Below, piece after piece: positions 26,391-34,186 of a DNA stretch of 53,988 nucleotides (positions are counted from its first letter, which is position 1; every line of letters starts with the position of its first letter). The stretch is from Victivallales bacterium (GTDB lineage: Bacteria; Verrucomicrobiota; Lentisphaeria; Victivallales; GWF2-38-69). The notes under the pieces are model-generated. The model saw only the letters and a list, made by a program, of their open reading frames with translations, ran no database searches and was not told the origin of the DNA. The translations under genes and the position numbers were made by a program. The stretch covers positions 1 through 53,988 of the forward strand of contig JAIPJT010000015.1 in the NCBI GenBank assembly GCA_021733985.1, given 5' to 3'.

Positions 26391-26586
26391 GCGTTGATCT
26401 TCGTTCGACGAATTTTAATCTTTTCTGAAACAAAACGGTAGGGCGCGATCTCCGACCGTGTGAGCCATAGCCCCGCTACTCCGGGGCGACGGCTTAGCGC
26501 GCCGCAATACAGCATTATTGTTAAATGTATAATAAGATTATACGATTTAATGCAATATTTTACCGTATAGTAATTTTTGTTTCAGG
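26391..26586 (+). repeat. Dispersed structured repeat, copy 1 (internally deleted)
   Basis: First of four related elements. It begins with GTTGATCTTCGTTCGACGAA (a small hairpin TTCGT/ACGAA), then CTGAAACAAAA (26425-26435), which pairs perfectly with TTTTGTTTCAG (26575-26585) as an outer inverted repeat. Inside, GGGCGCG pairs with CGCGCC, TGAGCC with GGCTTA, and GCCCCG with CGGGGC around CTACTC. About 70 bases found in other copies (the CCCTGC...GCAGGG arm) are absent here. Confidence 0.85.
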
Positions 26587-26653
26587 GGAGAAGATGGTTT
26601 ACCCGAAATTGCTTTAATTTGAATAACAATATTTTTACTCATTGAGGATTTAT

Positions 26654-27973
26654 ATGTCATTCCCTCAGCTTTCTAAACATTTTGAAACAAAAATACCTTC
26701 TGCTGTAAGATTGGCGCAGTTGGAATATAATAAGAGGACTGATAACGTCGAAGCAGTAAATACAGCTATTGGAAATGTGGCTATGCCACTTCATCCTGCA
26801 ATACAGAAAAGGATGTTTGCTTTGAGTTCAGTTGAGTGTCCATTTCATGCTGGGGTTGTTAAGTATACACCAACTGCCGGAGAAAAAGAAACCAATAATG
26901 CTTTCAAAAACGTTATAGCTGCCAGCGGCTTCAGCGCTGATAATTTATATTCGATGGTTACAGATGGAGCAAGTCAGGCGATAGAATTAATAATTACCGG
27001 CATATGCGGAGCTGCAGGATCCGATGAAAAACCACTTTTAGTTATTGATCCCGCATATACCAATTATATGGCTTTTGCGGAGAGGCTGGGACGAAAAGTT
27101 ATTTCTGTTTCCCGGGAATTAAGCGAAAATGGTAAATTCTGTATGCCTTGCACAGAAAGCCTCGAGGAAAAAATAAAAAAATATAATCCCGGGGGGCTCG
27201 TTGTTATACCCTATGATAATCCGACCGGGAATTATTATGACAGGGATGTTATGCAGAGGCTTGCTCTGATTTGTGTGAGAAATAATATATGGATGATAAG
27301 CGACGAAGCATACAGGGAGCTGAATTACAACGATGTTGAACCTTCAAGTATTTGGGGGATAACAGATAAAGAGGTGCCCGGAATAGAAAATAGAAGAATC
27401 AGTATTGAAACAACTTCTAAAATATGGAATGGATGCGGATTAAGAATAGGAGCTATAATCACTGATAATAAAAAGTTTCATGAAAAGGCTGTGGCAGAAT
27501 ATACAGCTAATTTATGTTCAAATGCTATCGGACAATATATATTCGGTGCAATTGCTCATGAGAAAATACCGGATTTAAGAAAATGGTTCGAAACTCAGAG
27601 GCATTATTACAAATCTATGATGAATGAATTAAAATTTGAACTCGAAAATAGGCTGCCCGGAGTAATAGTATCTGCCCCTGATGCTGCAATTTATGCTGTT
27701 ATTGATGTAAAAAATATTGCCCGGCCCGGATTTGATTCTTCTGACTTTGCTTTATATTGTGCCGGTGAAGGGGTGGTCAACATCAATAATGAACTCTATA
27801 CCCTGCTATTGGCGCCAATGTCCGGTTTCTATTCTAACAAAGAAAATGGAAGTAATCCTGGTAAAACCCAGATGCGTATTGCATTTGTTGAAAAACCGGA
27901 AAAAATGATTCTTCTTCCACATTTATTTGTTGAGCTGTTCCATCAGTACGAAAACACAGGAATAAAGCTATAA
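26654..27973 (+). CDS. Class I/II PLP-dependent aminotransferase
   Basis: A 439-residue fold-type I aminotransferase with YDNPTGNYYD and SDEAYREL segments, and the PLP lysine in ETTSKIWNGCG (Lys256) followed by LRIG. It therefore retains the catalytic residue lost in the SerC homologue upstream. The specificity cannot be told: aromatic, alanine or aspartate-type are possible. GAGGA lies just before the chosen ATG at 26654. Confidence 0.87.
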   Translation: MSFPQLSKHFETKIPSAVRLAQLEYNKRTDNVEAVNTAIGNVAMPLHPAIQKRMFALSSVECPFHAGVVKYTPTAGEKETNNAFKNVIAASGFSADNLYSMVTDGASQAIELIITGICGAAGSDEKPLLVIDPAYTNYMAFAERLGRKVISVSRELSENGKFCMPCTESLEEKIKKYNPGGLVVIPYDNPTGNYYDRDVMQRLALICVRNNIWMISDEAYRELNYNDVEPSSIWGITDKEVPGIENRRISIETTSKIWNGCGLRIGAIITDNKKFHEKAVAEYTANLCSNAIGQYIFGAIAHEKIPDLRKWFETQRHYYKSMMNELKFELENRLPGVIVSAPDAAIYAVIDVKNIARPGFDSSDFALYCAGEGVVNINNELYTLLLAPMSGFYSNKENGSNPGKTQMRIAFVEKPEKMILLPHLFVELFHQYENTGIKL

Positions 27974-28098
27974 AAAAACAATTTCAGTATTTTACTTATT
28001 AAAAAATAAGTTATAGTATCAACCTGTGGGTAAATTATAAGATTGTTATTTTTAATTTAGTTAAAGTTAATGTAAAACCTACAAACAAGAGTATTTAC

Positions 28099-29499
28099 AT
28101 GGTATTATCACACGAAGATATCAGCAAAAAAAAGAAAAAAACCGAAAACAACAACGGTAATTTTTACTTCGGTAATAATCCGACTCTCAATTCATACTTT
28201 CACCAAATTTCAAAATCTGAGCTTTTGACCCCTGAAGAAGAAGGTTATTTACTTAAAACATATTTTGAATATTCCGAACGTGTTAGAGATTATATGTATT
28301 CAGTTTTTTTTGTTGCTGACGAGCACATAAAACTGATCGAGGAGCTGGATAATGACAATAGTAATATTGATGAAGTTTTTGAAACAAGTATAAAAAACAG
28401 AAGCTCTGAAACAGTTAGCAGAATTTGTGCAGACCTGGTTGAGTGGAAAGAAGAAATAATTGAAGTTAAAAATAGATACCGCCAGGCTTTTCTTATAGGA
28501 AATTTGACGAATCTCCGGGAAATTCGGGAAGAACAGGTGCGGGTTTTGCATAAACACAGAGTACAGAGTGAGGTAATAGAAGAGTGGCTTCAGGACTGCA
28601 ATGAATATATGAAGACTCTTATGAAAAAAGGGGATTATTATAAAAACGAATTAGATTATGAAAATAATATGCTTTCAAATATACTTGATGAAGACGCAGA
28701 TTCTGTTTTTGAGTCGATCATCGATAAAACTTCTATGCCTGTTGTTGAATTCGAAAAGCTTATTGATGATACTAAAAAGCTGAAAGATAAAGCTGAACAA
28801 TCCAGAAGCAGAATAGTCGAGTGCAATCTGAGACTGGTAGTCAGCATTGCTAAAAAATTCAAAAACAGGGGAGTTCCATTTGTAGATCTGATACAGGAAG
28901 GCAATATCGGTCTAATGAAAGCAATTGACAAGTTTGACTGCAGTAAAGGTTTCAGATTCAGCACTTACGCTACCTGGTGGATAAAACTTTATATAAGAAG
29001 AGCAATCGAAAGACAGGGAAGAATAGTCAGAATTCCTACTCATATGCTTGAGACAATAAATAAAATGTTTGTTAAAGAACAGATTTTTATAAGAGAAAAA
29101 GGGAAAGAACCTGCTCCGGAGGAACTAGCTCTAATTCTTGAACTGCCTGTAGAAAGAGTCAGGGCACTAAAGAGAATGGCTATGCAGCCCTTATCACTAC
29201 AGGCATCATTATCTTCAGAAGAAGAAGACAGCACCTCGCTTGAAGATGTTCTTGAAAGTTCTGTAAAAGATCCTTCCATGCAGGCTGTTCAAAAATCTTT
29301 TAAAGAAAAGTTTAAGCAGGTAATGGAAGACCTGATGGAACGGGAGAAGCTTATTCTTAAGATGAGATACGGCCTTTCAAACGAACGCCCCAAAACCCTC
29401 GAAGAAGTAGGAAAACATTTTGATCTTTCAAGAGAGCGTATAAGCCAGATTGTGCTTAAAGCTATTGAAAGACTTAAAAATATGGCTACAGAATCATAG
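28099..29499 (+). CDS. Sigma70-family sigma factor with altered promoter-contact residues
   Basis: A 466-residue sigma factor. Region 1.1 is absent; region 1.2 is at about 28-60; a long non-conserved region (about 80-230, acidic) leads to region 2 (235-320), 3 (325-400) and 4 (405-463). Region 2.4 reads YATWWIKLYIRRAI, so the -10 contacts of RpoD (Gln437, Thr440) are Leu297 and Arg300. The region 4.2 helix reads RERISQIV, so RpoD Arg588 is Ser449. This suggests a group-2 or divergent sigma recognising other promoters, rather than the housekeeping factor. It is monocistronic and converges on the Ppx-like gene. Confidence 0.88.
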   Translation: MVLSHEDISKKKKKTENNNGNFYFGNNPTLNSYFHQISKSELLTPEEEGYLLKTYFEYSERVRDYMYSVFFVADEHIKLIEELDNDNSNIDEVFETSIKNRSSETVSRICADLVEWKEEIIEVKNRYRQAFLIGNLTNLREIREEQVRVLHKHRVQSEVIEEWLQDCNEYMKTLMKKGDYYKNELDYENNMLSNILDEDADSVFESIIDKTSMPVVEFEKLIDDTKKLKDKAEQSRSRIVECNLRLVVSIAKKFKNRGVPFVDLIQEGNIGLMKAIDKFDCSKGFRFSTYATWWIKLYIRRAIERQGRIVRIPTHMLETINKMFVKEQIFIREKGKEPAPEELALILELPVERVRALKRMAMQPLSLQASLSSEEEDSTSLEDVLESSVKDPSMQAVQKSFKEKFKQVMEDLMEREKLILKMRYGLSNERPKTLEEVGKHFDLSRERISQIVLKAIERLKNMATES

Positions 29500-29513
29500 A
29501 GTATTTATGCAAT

Positions 29514-30470
29514 TCACACTGAATGTTTAGTTTTTTCTATGTAGGATTTAATAAGACCGGTTTTTAAATCATTTGTAGTAATATAAAAATCTTTGAATCC
29601 GAGGTTTTTGATAAGTTTAGAGATAGTATATATCCCTATATGTGTAAATTCAGCTCTGGTAGATTCAGTATCAAGCATTGACTGTCTGGCTGAGACTGTC
29701 ATTTTTCCCATTTTTCTTGCCATGATTCTTGCAGTGTTTATATTGCTTTTTATATCATTGAGCGAAGCTCTATTGTACTGACCATCTTTAGATATTAAGC
29801 CTGCGTAGGTTGTTGCACAGCTTCCGGTGCAGATGATCAAAGGATCCCTGTTATTCAACCAGTTATTTATTGTGTTTACGGCGTCTTCGGAAGTTTTTTT
29901 AATAAATTTCCTTAAAGGACTGCGAACTTTGTTAAAGAAAGTATTTTTTAATTTAAAAATATGCGAAAGATATAGTGAACCTAAGTTTAAGCTGAATGCA
30001 TCTATCATAACTTCTTTTGTACCGTAAATAATCTCTGCTGTATGTTCTCCGACCTCAATTACTATTATAGGTTGTTTTATGTTTAGAAAATCCTGAACCG
30101 CTCCCTTGTATATATAATTATTTTCTTCATGTGGGGTTAGTATATGGGGGAAAATATTAAATCTTGTGTGGCAGCCGCCCAGGAATTCTGACCTGTTGAT
30201 AACCTTACTTAAAGAAGACGTAACAACAGCTATAATTTTATCATAATTATCAGCGTTGACGATATTTACCATTTCCTCACATATATCAATTGTTTTTTTT
30301 ATTGACTCTTTAGGTAAAATATTGTATTTGTTAATACTGTCTACAAGTCGTGTTACAGCGCCGAACTCATTAATAATTTCAAGATTTCCCAAACCGTCTG
30401 AACAGGTTAGAAGCATTGAAACCGAATCAGGGCTGATGTCAAGTACAGCTATTTTTTGTTCTTTTTTCAT
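29514..30470 (-). CDS. Degenerate Ppx/GppA-like protein
   Basis: A 318-residue protein with the layout of the exopolyphosphatase / pppGpp phosphatase N-terminal half (ASKHA fold). The motifs are altered: VLDISPDS (9-16) for the usual IDIGSNS, IEVGEHTAE (138-146) for DIGGGSTE, and TGSCATTYAGL for the third loop. It lacks the helical C-terminal half of full Ppx. Catalytic activity is therefore doubtful. It may bind nucleotide or polyphosphate without cleaving it. It lies 39 bp after trpS on the same strand and near PPK2. Confidence 0.65.
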   Translation of the reverse strand: MKKEQKIAVLDISPDSVSMLLTCSDGLGNLEIINEFGAVTRLVDSINKYNILPKESIKKTIDICEEMVNIVNADNYDKIIAVVTSSLSKVINRSEFLGGCHTRFNIFPHILTPHEENNYIYKGAVQDFLNIKQPIIVIEVGEHTAEIIYGTKEVMIDAFSLNLGSLYLSHIFKLKNTFFNKVRSPLRKFIKKTSEDAVNTINNWLNNRDPLIICTGSCATTYAGLISKDGQYNRASLNDIKSNINTARIMARKMGKMTVSARQSMLDTESTRAEFTHIGIYTISKLIKNLGFKDFYITTNDLKTGLIKSYIEKTKHSV

Positions 30471-30509
30471 AATAGGTATTTAAAAGTTTCTTTTTTAAAA
30501 ATAGATTGT

Positions 30510-31598
30510 TTAAAAGATAGACATATTCATTACTTTTCTTACTTCTTCAAGTGTCCTTATTGCTTCTTCTCTTGCTTTTTCTATCCCACTTTTAAGTACT
30601 GTCTTTAAATAATCATAATCTTGGCCTAACTCAGTTCTTCGTTTTCTGATAGGCTTTAAATATTCATTAAGAGCTTCTGTCACAAATTTTTTGAGTGTAC
30701 CGGCACCTTTGTCTCCTATCTCTTCCGCTATTTTCTCAGGAGTGCTATCTGTGCTTAATGCGGCAATACGTAATAAATTGGATATTTCCGGCCTGTTGTC
30801 CGGATCAAAAGTAATATTTCTTTCCGAATCGGTCTTTGCCTTTTTAATCAGTTTTGCAGTTTCATCTTCAGTAGCGGAAAGCATTACAGTATTGTTGCGG
30901 CTTTTGCTCATTTTCTCTGAACCGTCGAGGCCTAAAATTATAGGTGCATCACTTAGAAGTGCTGTGGGTTCCGGGAAAACTCTTTTTTTCTTAGCATATT
31001 TTTTATTAAACCTTTTAGCAATTGTGCGAGTAATTTCGAGATGAGGGAGCTGATCTTTACCGACAGGAACAACGTTACCCTTACAAAACAGAATGTCTGC
31101 AGCCTGGTGTATTGGGTATGTATATATTCCGGCATTAATAGTATTCATTCCGGAGGCTTTAATCTCATCCTTTACTGTAGGGTTTCTATTTAGCTCCGCA
31201 TTAGTTACAAGGTTAAGGAAAGGCAGAAGTAACTGGTTCAGTTCAGGAATATAACTGTGAGGAAAAATATAAGTTCTGCTTTTTTCAGGTTCGATACCTA
31301 CTGCAAGATAATCAAGAACTAATTCATATATAGTCTGGGATATTTTGTTGAAAGTTTCTCTGTCAGTTAATACCTGGTAGTCCGCAATTACTATAAAAGT
31401 TTCAATTCCCATGTTTTGAAGTTTTACCCTGTTTTGAAGAGACCCGAAAAGATGGCCGATATGAAGATTGCCTGTTGGCCTGTCGCCTGTCAGCAGCCTG
31501 TATTTCCCGGGATTAATTTTTAAATCTTCTTCAAGCTGACGGCTCCTTTTCAGAGAAGATTCAAAAGTACCGTAAACTGTATCATTATTTATGGTCAT
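30510..31598 (-). CDS. trpS: Tryptophanyl-tRNA synthetase
   Basis: A 362-residue class I synthetase with the HIGH motif GNLHIGHLFG, the KMSKS motif KMSKSRNN and the tryptophan-binding GDRPTGNLH and YQVLTDR loops. Length is within the usual range (about 330-360). It charges tRNA-Trp. It is co-directional with and 39 bp upstream of the Ppx-like gene, and divergent from ppk2. Confidence 0.96.
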   Translation of the reverse strand: MTINNDTVYGTFESSLKRSRQLEEDLKINPGKYRLLTGDRPTGNLHIGHLFGSLQNRVKLQNMGIETFIVIADYQVLTDRETFNKISQTIYELVLDYLAVGIEPEKSRTYIFPHSYIPELNQLLLPFLNLVTNAELNRNPTVKDEIKASGMNTINAGIYTYPIHQAADILFCKGNVVPVGKDQLPHLEITRTIAKRFNKKYAKKKRVFPEPTALLSDAPIILGLDGSEKMSKSRNNTVMLSATEDETAKLIKKAKTDSERNITFDPDNRPEISNLLRIAALSTDSTPEKIAEEIGDKGAGTLKKFVTEALNEYLKPIRKRRTELGQDYDYLKTVLKSGIEKAREEAIRTLEEVRKVMNMSIF

Positions 31599-31671
31599 AA
31601 CTGTAGTCCTTTAGTTATTTTGATAGTAACTTTATATATATTAATTCCAACAAAGAGACATTCAACAGTAA

Positions 31672-31701
31672 AAACCAAAATACTGTATAGCATTTTGGTT
31701 T
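31672..31701. promoter_or_regulatory. Inverted repeat overlapping the ppk2 promoter
   Basis: Perfect 10-bp arms AAACCAAAAT (31672-31681) and ATTTTGGTTT (31692-31701) lie between the divergent trpS and ppk2 genes. The right arm overlaps the -35 box of ppk2, so it is a plausible repressor site. It may also be an RNA hairpin. Confidence 0.45.
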
Positions 31702-31728
31702 GAAAACTCTTTTTATATAAGATATAAT
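31700..31728 (+). promoter_or_regulatory. Sigma70-type promoter for ppk2
   Basis: TTGAAA (31700-31705), a 17-base spacer and a perfect TATAAT (31723-31728) lie 62 bases before the ATG. Confidence 0.65.
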
Positions 31729-31790
31729 TTATTGAAAGCAAATGATAATTTATTATTTAAAAAAGTTTAATCATTAAAGAGGTGAACGGA

Positions 31791-32630
31791 ATGTCAAAAT
31801 CTAAAGAAAAAACTAATTCTGAAAGTAAGGACAAAGAAAATCTAAATAAAAAGGGGAAGCTCAAGAAAAAATATTACTACAAAGAGTTGAATAAACTGCA
31901 GATAGAGTTAGTTAAACTTCAAGAATGGATAAAAGATAAAGGACTGAAAGTAGTTGTTTTATTTGAGGGGAGGGATGCAGCCGGTAAGGGCGGCGTAATC
32001 AAAAGAATTACTGAAAGCCTAAACCCTCGTGTCTGCGGTGTTAAAGCTTTAGGTACTCCGACTGACAGAGAAAAAACACAGTGGTATTTCCAGCGTTATG
32101 TTCCGAATCTGCCTGCTGCCGGGGAAATGGTACTGTTTGATAGAAGCTGGTATAACAGAGCGGGAGTCGAACGTGTAATGGGATTTTGTAAAGAAGACCA
32201 GGTGCAGGAATTTTTTCGTACTGTCCCGGAATTTGAAAATATGTTAATCCGCTCAGGTATTATCCTAGTAAAATACTGGTTTTCTGTGAGTGATGAAGAG
32301 CAGGAGAGAAGATTTCGTTCGCGTATTGCGGATCCTACAAAAAGATGGAAGCTAAGCCCGATGGATTTAAAATCCCGTGATAAATGGGAAAGTTATTCGA
32401 AAGCAAAAGATGAAATGTTTTTGTATACTGACACAAAACAGTCACCCTGGTATGTTGTTAATGCAGACGACAAAAAGAAGGCCAGGCTGAACTGTATTCA
32501 CCATTTACTAAGTATGATTGATTATGGCGACCTCACCCCTAAACCGTTTAAACTTCCTAAAAGGAAAGAGGCCAAAGGTTATGTAAGGCCTCCAATTACC
32601 GACCAGACTTTTGTGCCTGAGATTTATTAA
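31791..32630 (+). CDS. ppk2: Polyphosphate kinase 2 (PPK2 class I)
   Basis: A 279-residue PPK2 with Walker A EGRDAAGKGG (59-68), FDRSWYNRAGVE and the lid YVPNLPA region; the spacing matches class I enzymes. They phosphorylate NDP (or, less often, NMP) with polyphosphate. ATG at 31791 is preceded by AAGAGGTGAA. It is divergent from trpS/Ppx-like, so polyphosphate use and a putative polyphosphate/nucleotide binder are side by side, though on different transcripts. Confidence 0.93.
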   Translation: MSKSKEKTNSESKDKENLNKKGKLKKKYYYKELNKLQIELVKLQEWIKDKGLKVVVLFEGRDAAGKGGVIKRITESLNPRVCGVKALGTPTDREKTQWYFQRYVPNLPAAGEMVLFDRSWYNRAGVERVMGFCKEDQVQEFFRTVPEFENMLIRSGIILVKYWFSVSDEEQERRFRSRIADPTKRWKLSPMDLKSRDKWESYSKAKDEMFLYTDTKQSPWYVVNADDKKKARLNCIHHLLSMIDYGDLTPKPFKLPKRKEAKGYVRPPITDQTFVPEIY

Positions 32631-32646
32631 TTTCAAATCAATATTC

Positions 32647-32685
32647 GTCTTTTCCCTGATAAAGGGAAAAAGACTATTCTTTTTG
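32647..32685 (+). terminator. Rho-independent terminator after ppk2
   Basis: GTCTTTTCCCT (32647-32657) pairs with AGGGAAAAAGAC (32663-32674, one bulged A) around GATAA. CTTTTTG follows. Confidence 0.75.
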
Positions 32686-32711
32686 TTTGAAGTTTGTCTG
32701 TTTCTTATAAT

Positions 32712-32757
32712 ATTGCTGATAAAAAGATACAGTCATTTTTTTAATAAGATCAGCAAT
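32712..32757. repeat. Inverted repeat abutting repeat copy 2
   Basis: Perfect 9-bp arms ATTGCTGAT (32712-32720) and ATCAGCAAT (32749-32757) end three bases before repeat copy 2. The loop is AT-rich. Function unknown. Confidence 0.4.
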
Positions 32758-32760
32758 TCC

Positions 32761-33022
32761 CGTTGATCTTAGTTCGACAAGTTTTATCCTATTTGAACCA
32801 AACTGGTAGGGCGAGATCTTTCGCTGCTATACTCGGAAATAGTTAAGACGAAAAACTGCCCGCCCTTTCGTAGCGCCTAAACGGTACGAAGCAGGGTGAG
32901 CCATAGCCCCGCCACTCCGGGGCGAAGGCTTAGCGCGCCGAAATACAGCATCGTTTATTAAATATGTTATATTTTCCATTTAAACAGTAAGTTTACACTG
33001 ATATAATAATTCTTGTTTCAGG
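32761..33022 (+). repeat. Dispersed structured repeat, copy 2 (longest, about 262 bp)
   Basis: Stems seen here: TGAGCC (32897-32902) / GGCTTA (32927-32932), and inside it GCCCCG (32906-32911) / CGGGGC (32918-32923). The GTAGCGCC...GGTACGA hairpin is also present. The right tail ends with CTTGTTTCAGG. It fills most of the 432 bp between ppk2 and the convergent trmL. Confidence 0.88.
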
Positions 33023-33024
33023 AA

Positions 33025-33064
33025 AGATGTTCCATGATGTCAAGCCTGACATAATGGAACATCT
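33025..33064. repeat. Near-perfect 40-bp palindrome at the trmL stop
   Basis: AGATGTTCCAT (33025-33035) pairs with ATGGAACATCT (33054-33064), and inside it ATGTCA pairs with TGACAT around AGCC, with one mismatched pair between. The trmL stop codon lies in the last bases. There is no T-run, so a simple terminator is unlikely on sequence alone. Confidence 0.7.
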
Positions 33065-33536
33065 AATACGTTCTTCTCAAATATTCAAATAAAACAATAG
33101 CTGCAGAATTGGAAAGATTATAACTTCTGCAATGGTTGCCGTACATAGGGATTTTGTAAAGCCTGTCTTTAAAATCATTATAAAGTTTCTCGGTCAGACC
33201 GAATGTCTCGCTTCCGAATATTAAGTAAATTTTTTTATTTTGTTTGATTAAATTGGAAAAATCGCAGTCCCAGAAAACCTTTTCAGTTTTAGTTGAAAAA
33301 AAATATAGAGAATTTCGGTCTTTGTTGTTGGCAAAAGCTTTCCAGTTATCATGTATTTCAAGTTTAAGATACTGCCAGTAATCCATGCCGGCACGTTTTA
33401 TGTATTTTTCATCTAAAGAAAAGCCGAGCGGTTTTATCAGGTGCAATCTTGTTTCAGTGTTAACACACAATCTGCCTATATTGCCGGTGTTCTGAGGTAT
33501 CTGAGGGCTGAATAGTACTATTTCTGCATTGTTCAT
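33063..33536 (-). CDS. trmL: tRNA (cytidine/uridine-34-2'-O)-methyltransferase TrmL
   Basis: A 157-residue SPOUT methyltransferase with PQIPQNTGNIGRLC near the start, FGSETFGL in the middle and the knot motif RSYNLSNSAAIVLFEYLR at the end. It methylates the wobble ribose of tRNA-Leu in E. coli. Length is typical. Confidence 0.93.
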   Translation of the reverse strand: MNNAEIVLFSPQIPQNTGNIGRLCVNTETRLHLIKPLGFSLDEKYIKRAGMDYWQYLKLEIHDNWKAFANNKDRNSLYFFSTKTEKVFWDCDFSNLIKQNKKIYLIFGSETFGLTEKLYNDFKDRLYKIPMYGNHCRSYNLSNSAAIVLFEYLRRTY

Positions 33537-33668
33537 ATAAAAATTCCATTTTTCAAGTGAGTATAATACAGTATAAGTTATTATAGTATTTGATTATATA
33601 TTGTTTTTGCAGTTTAGTCAAATATTTTTTATATCCGGAATGACGAATTTATTGAAAGGACTTTTGAT

Positions 33669-34172
33669 ATGAAAAGTAATATTACACTTATTGGAATGCC
33701 CGGTGCAGGAAAGAGTACTGTAGGGATAGTATTGGCTAAATTAAATTCATGTGGTTTTATTGATACGGATATACTGATCCAGATAAACAGACAGAAACCA
33801 CTTCAGGAAATTATTGATACTGCCGGTTATCTCAACTTAAGAACAATTGAAGAAGAAGAAGTATTGAAAATCAATGTTGAAAAGCATGTCATTGCGACAG
33901 GCGGAAGCGTAGTTTACAGTGAAAAGGCTATGAGGCACCTGAAGGCTGTATCCGATATAGTATTTCTTGAAGTAGATTTTGATATAATTAAAAAACGTTT
34001 ATACAATATAGAAACTCGTGGTATTGCAAGGCCTGAAGAACAGACAATCGAAGAAGTTTTTACTGAAAGAGAAGCCCTTTATAAAAAGTACGCGGAACAT
34101 ACAGTGGAAACCTCGTTTTTAGACCAGGATGCTGCCGCAGAAGAAATAGTAAGAAAATTGAAAGAGCAGTAA
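33669..34172 (+). CDS. aroK: Shikimate kinase
   Basis: A 167-residue NMP-kinase-like fold with Walker A GMPGAGKST, the shikimate-binding Asp in FIDTD, Arg in LNLRTIEE, Gly-rich ATGGSVV and the lid RGIARP. It makes shikimate-3-phosphate in aromatic amino-acid synthesis. No other aro gene is in the window. Its stop is inside the palindrome shared with the convergent secDF. Confidence 0.9.
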   Translation: MKSNITLIGMPGAGKSTVGIVLAKLNSCGFIDTDILIQINRQKPLQEIIDTAGYLNLRTIEEEEVLKINVEKHVIATGGSVVYSEKAMRHLKAVSDIVFLEVDFDIIKKRLYNIETRGIARPEEQTIEEVFTEREALYKKYAEHTVETSFLDQDAAAEEIVRKLKEQ

Positions 34173-34186
34173 ATTTACTGCTCTTT
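34161..34186. terminator. Bidirectional terminator between aroK and secDF
   Basis: A perfect 26-bp palindrome (AAAGAGCAGTAAA then its complement) contains both stop codons and ends in T/A runs on each strand. It is an economical shared terminator. Confidence 0.85.

Noticed and set aside
32761-33022. Repeat core as a tRNA or known ncRNA
   Set aside because: It has several stems but no acceptor stem, anticodon loop or TTC loop arrangement, and fits no riboswitch, 6S or tmRNA form I recognise.
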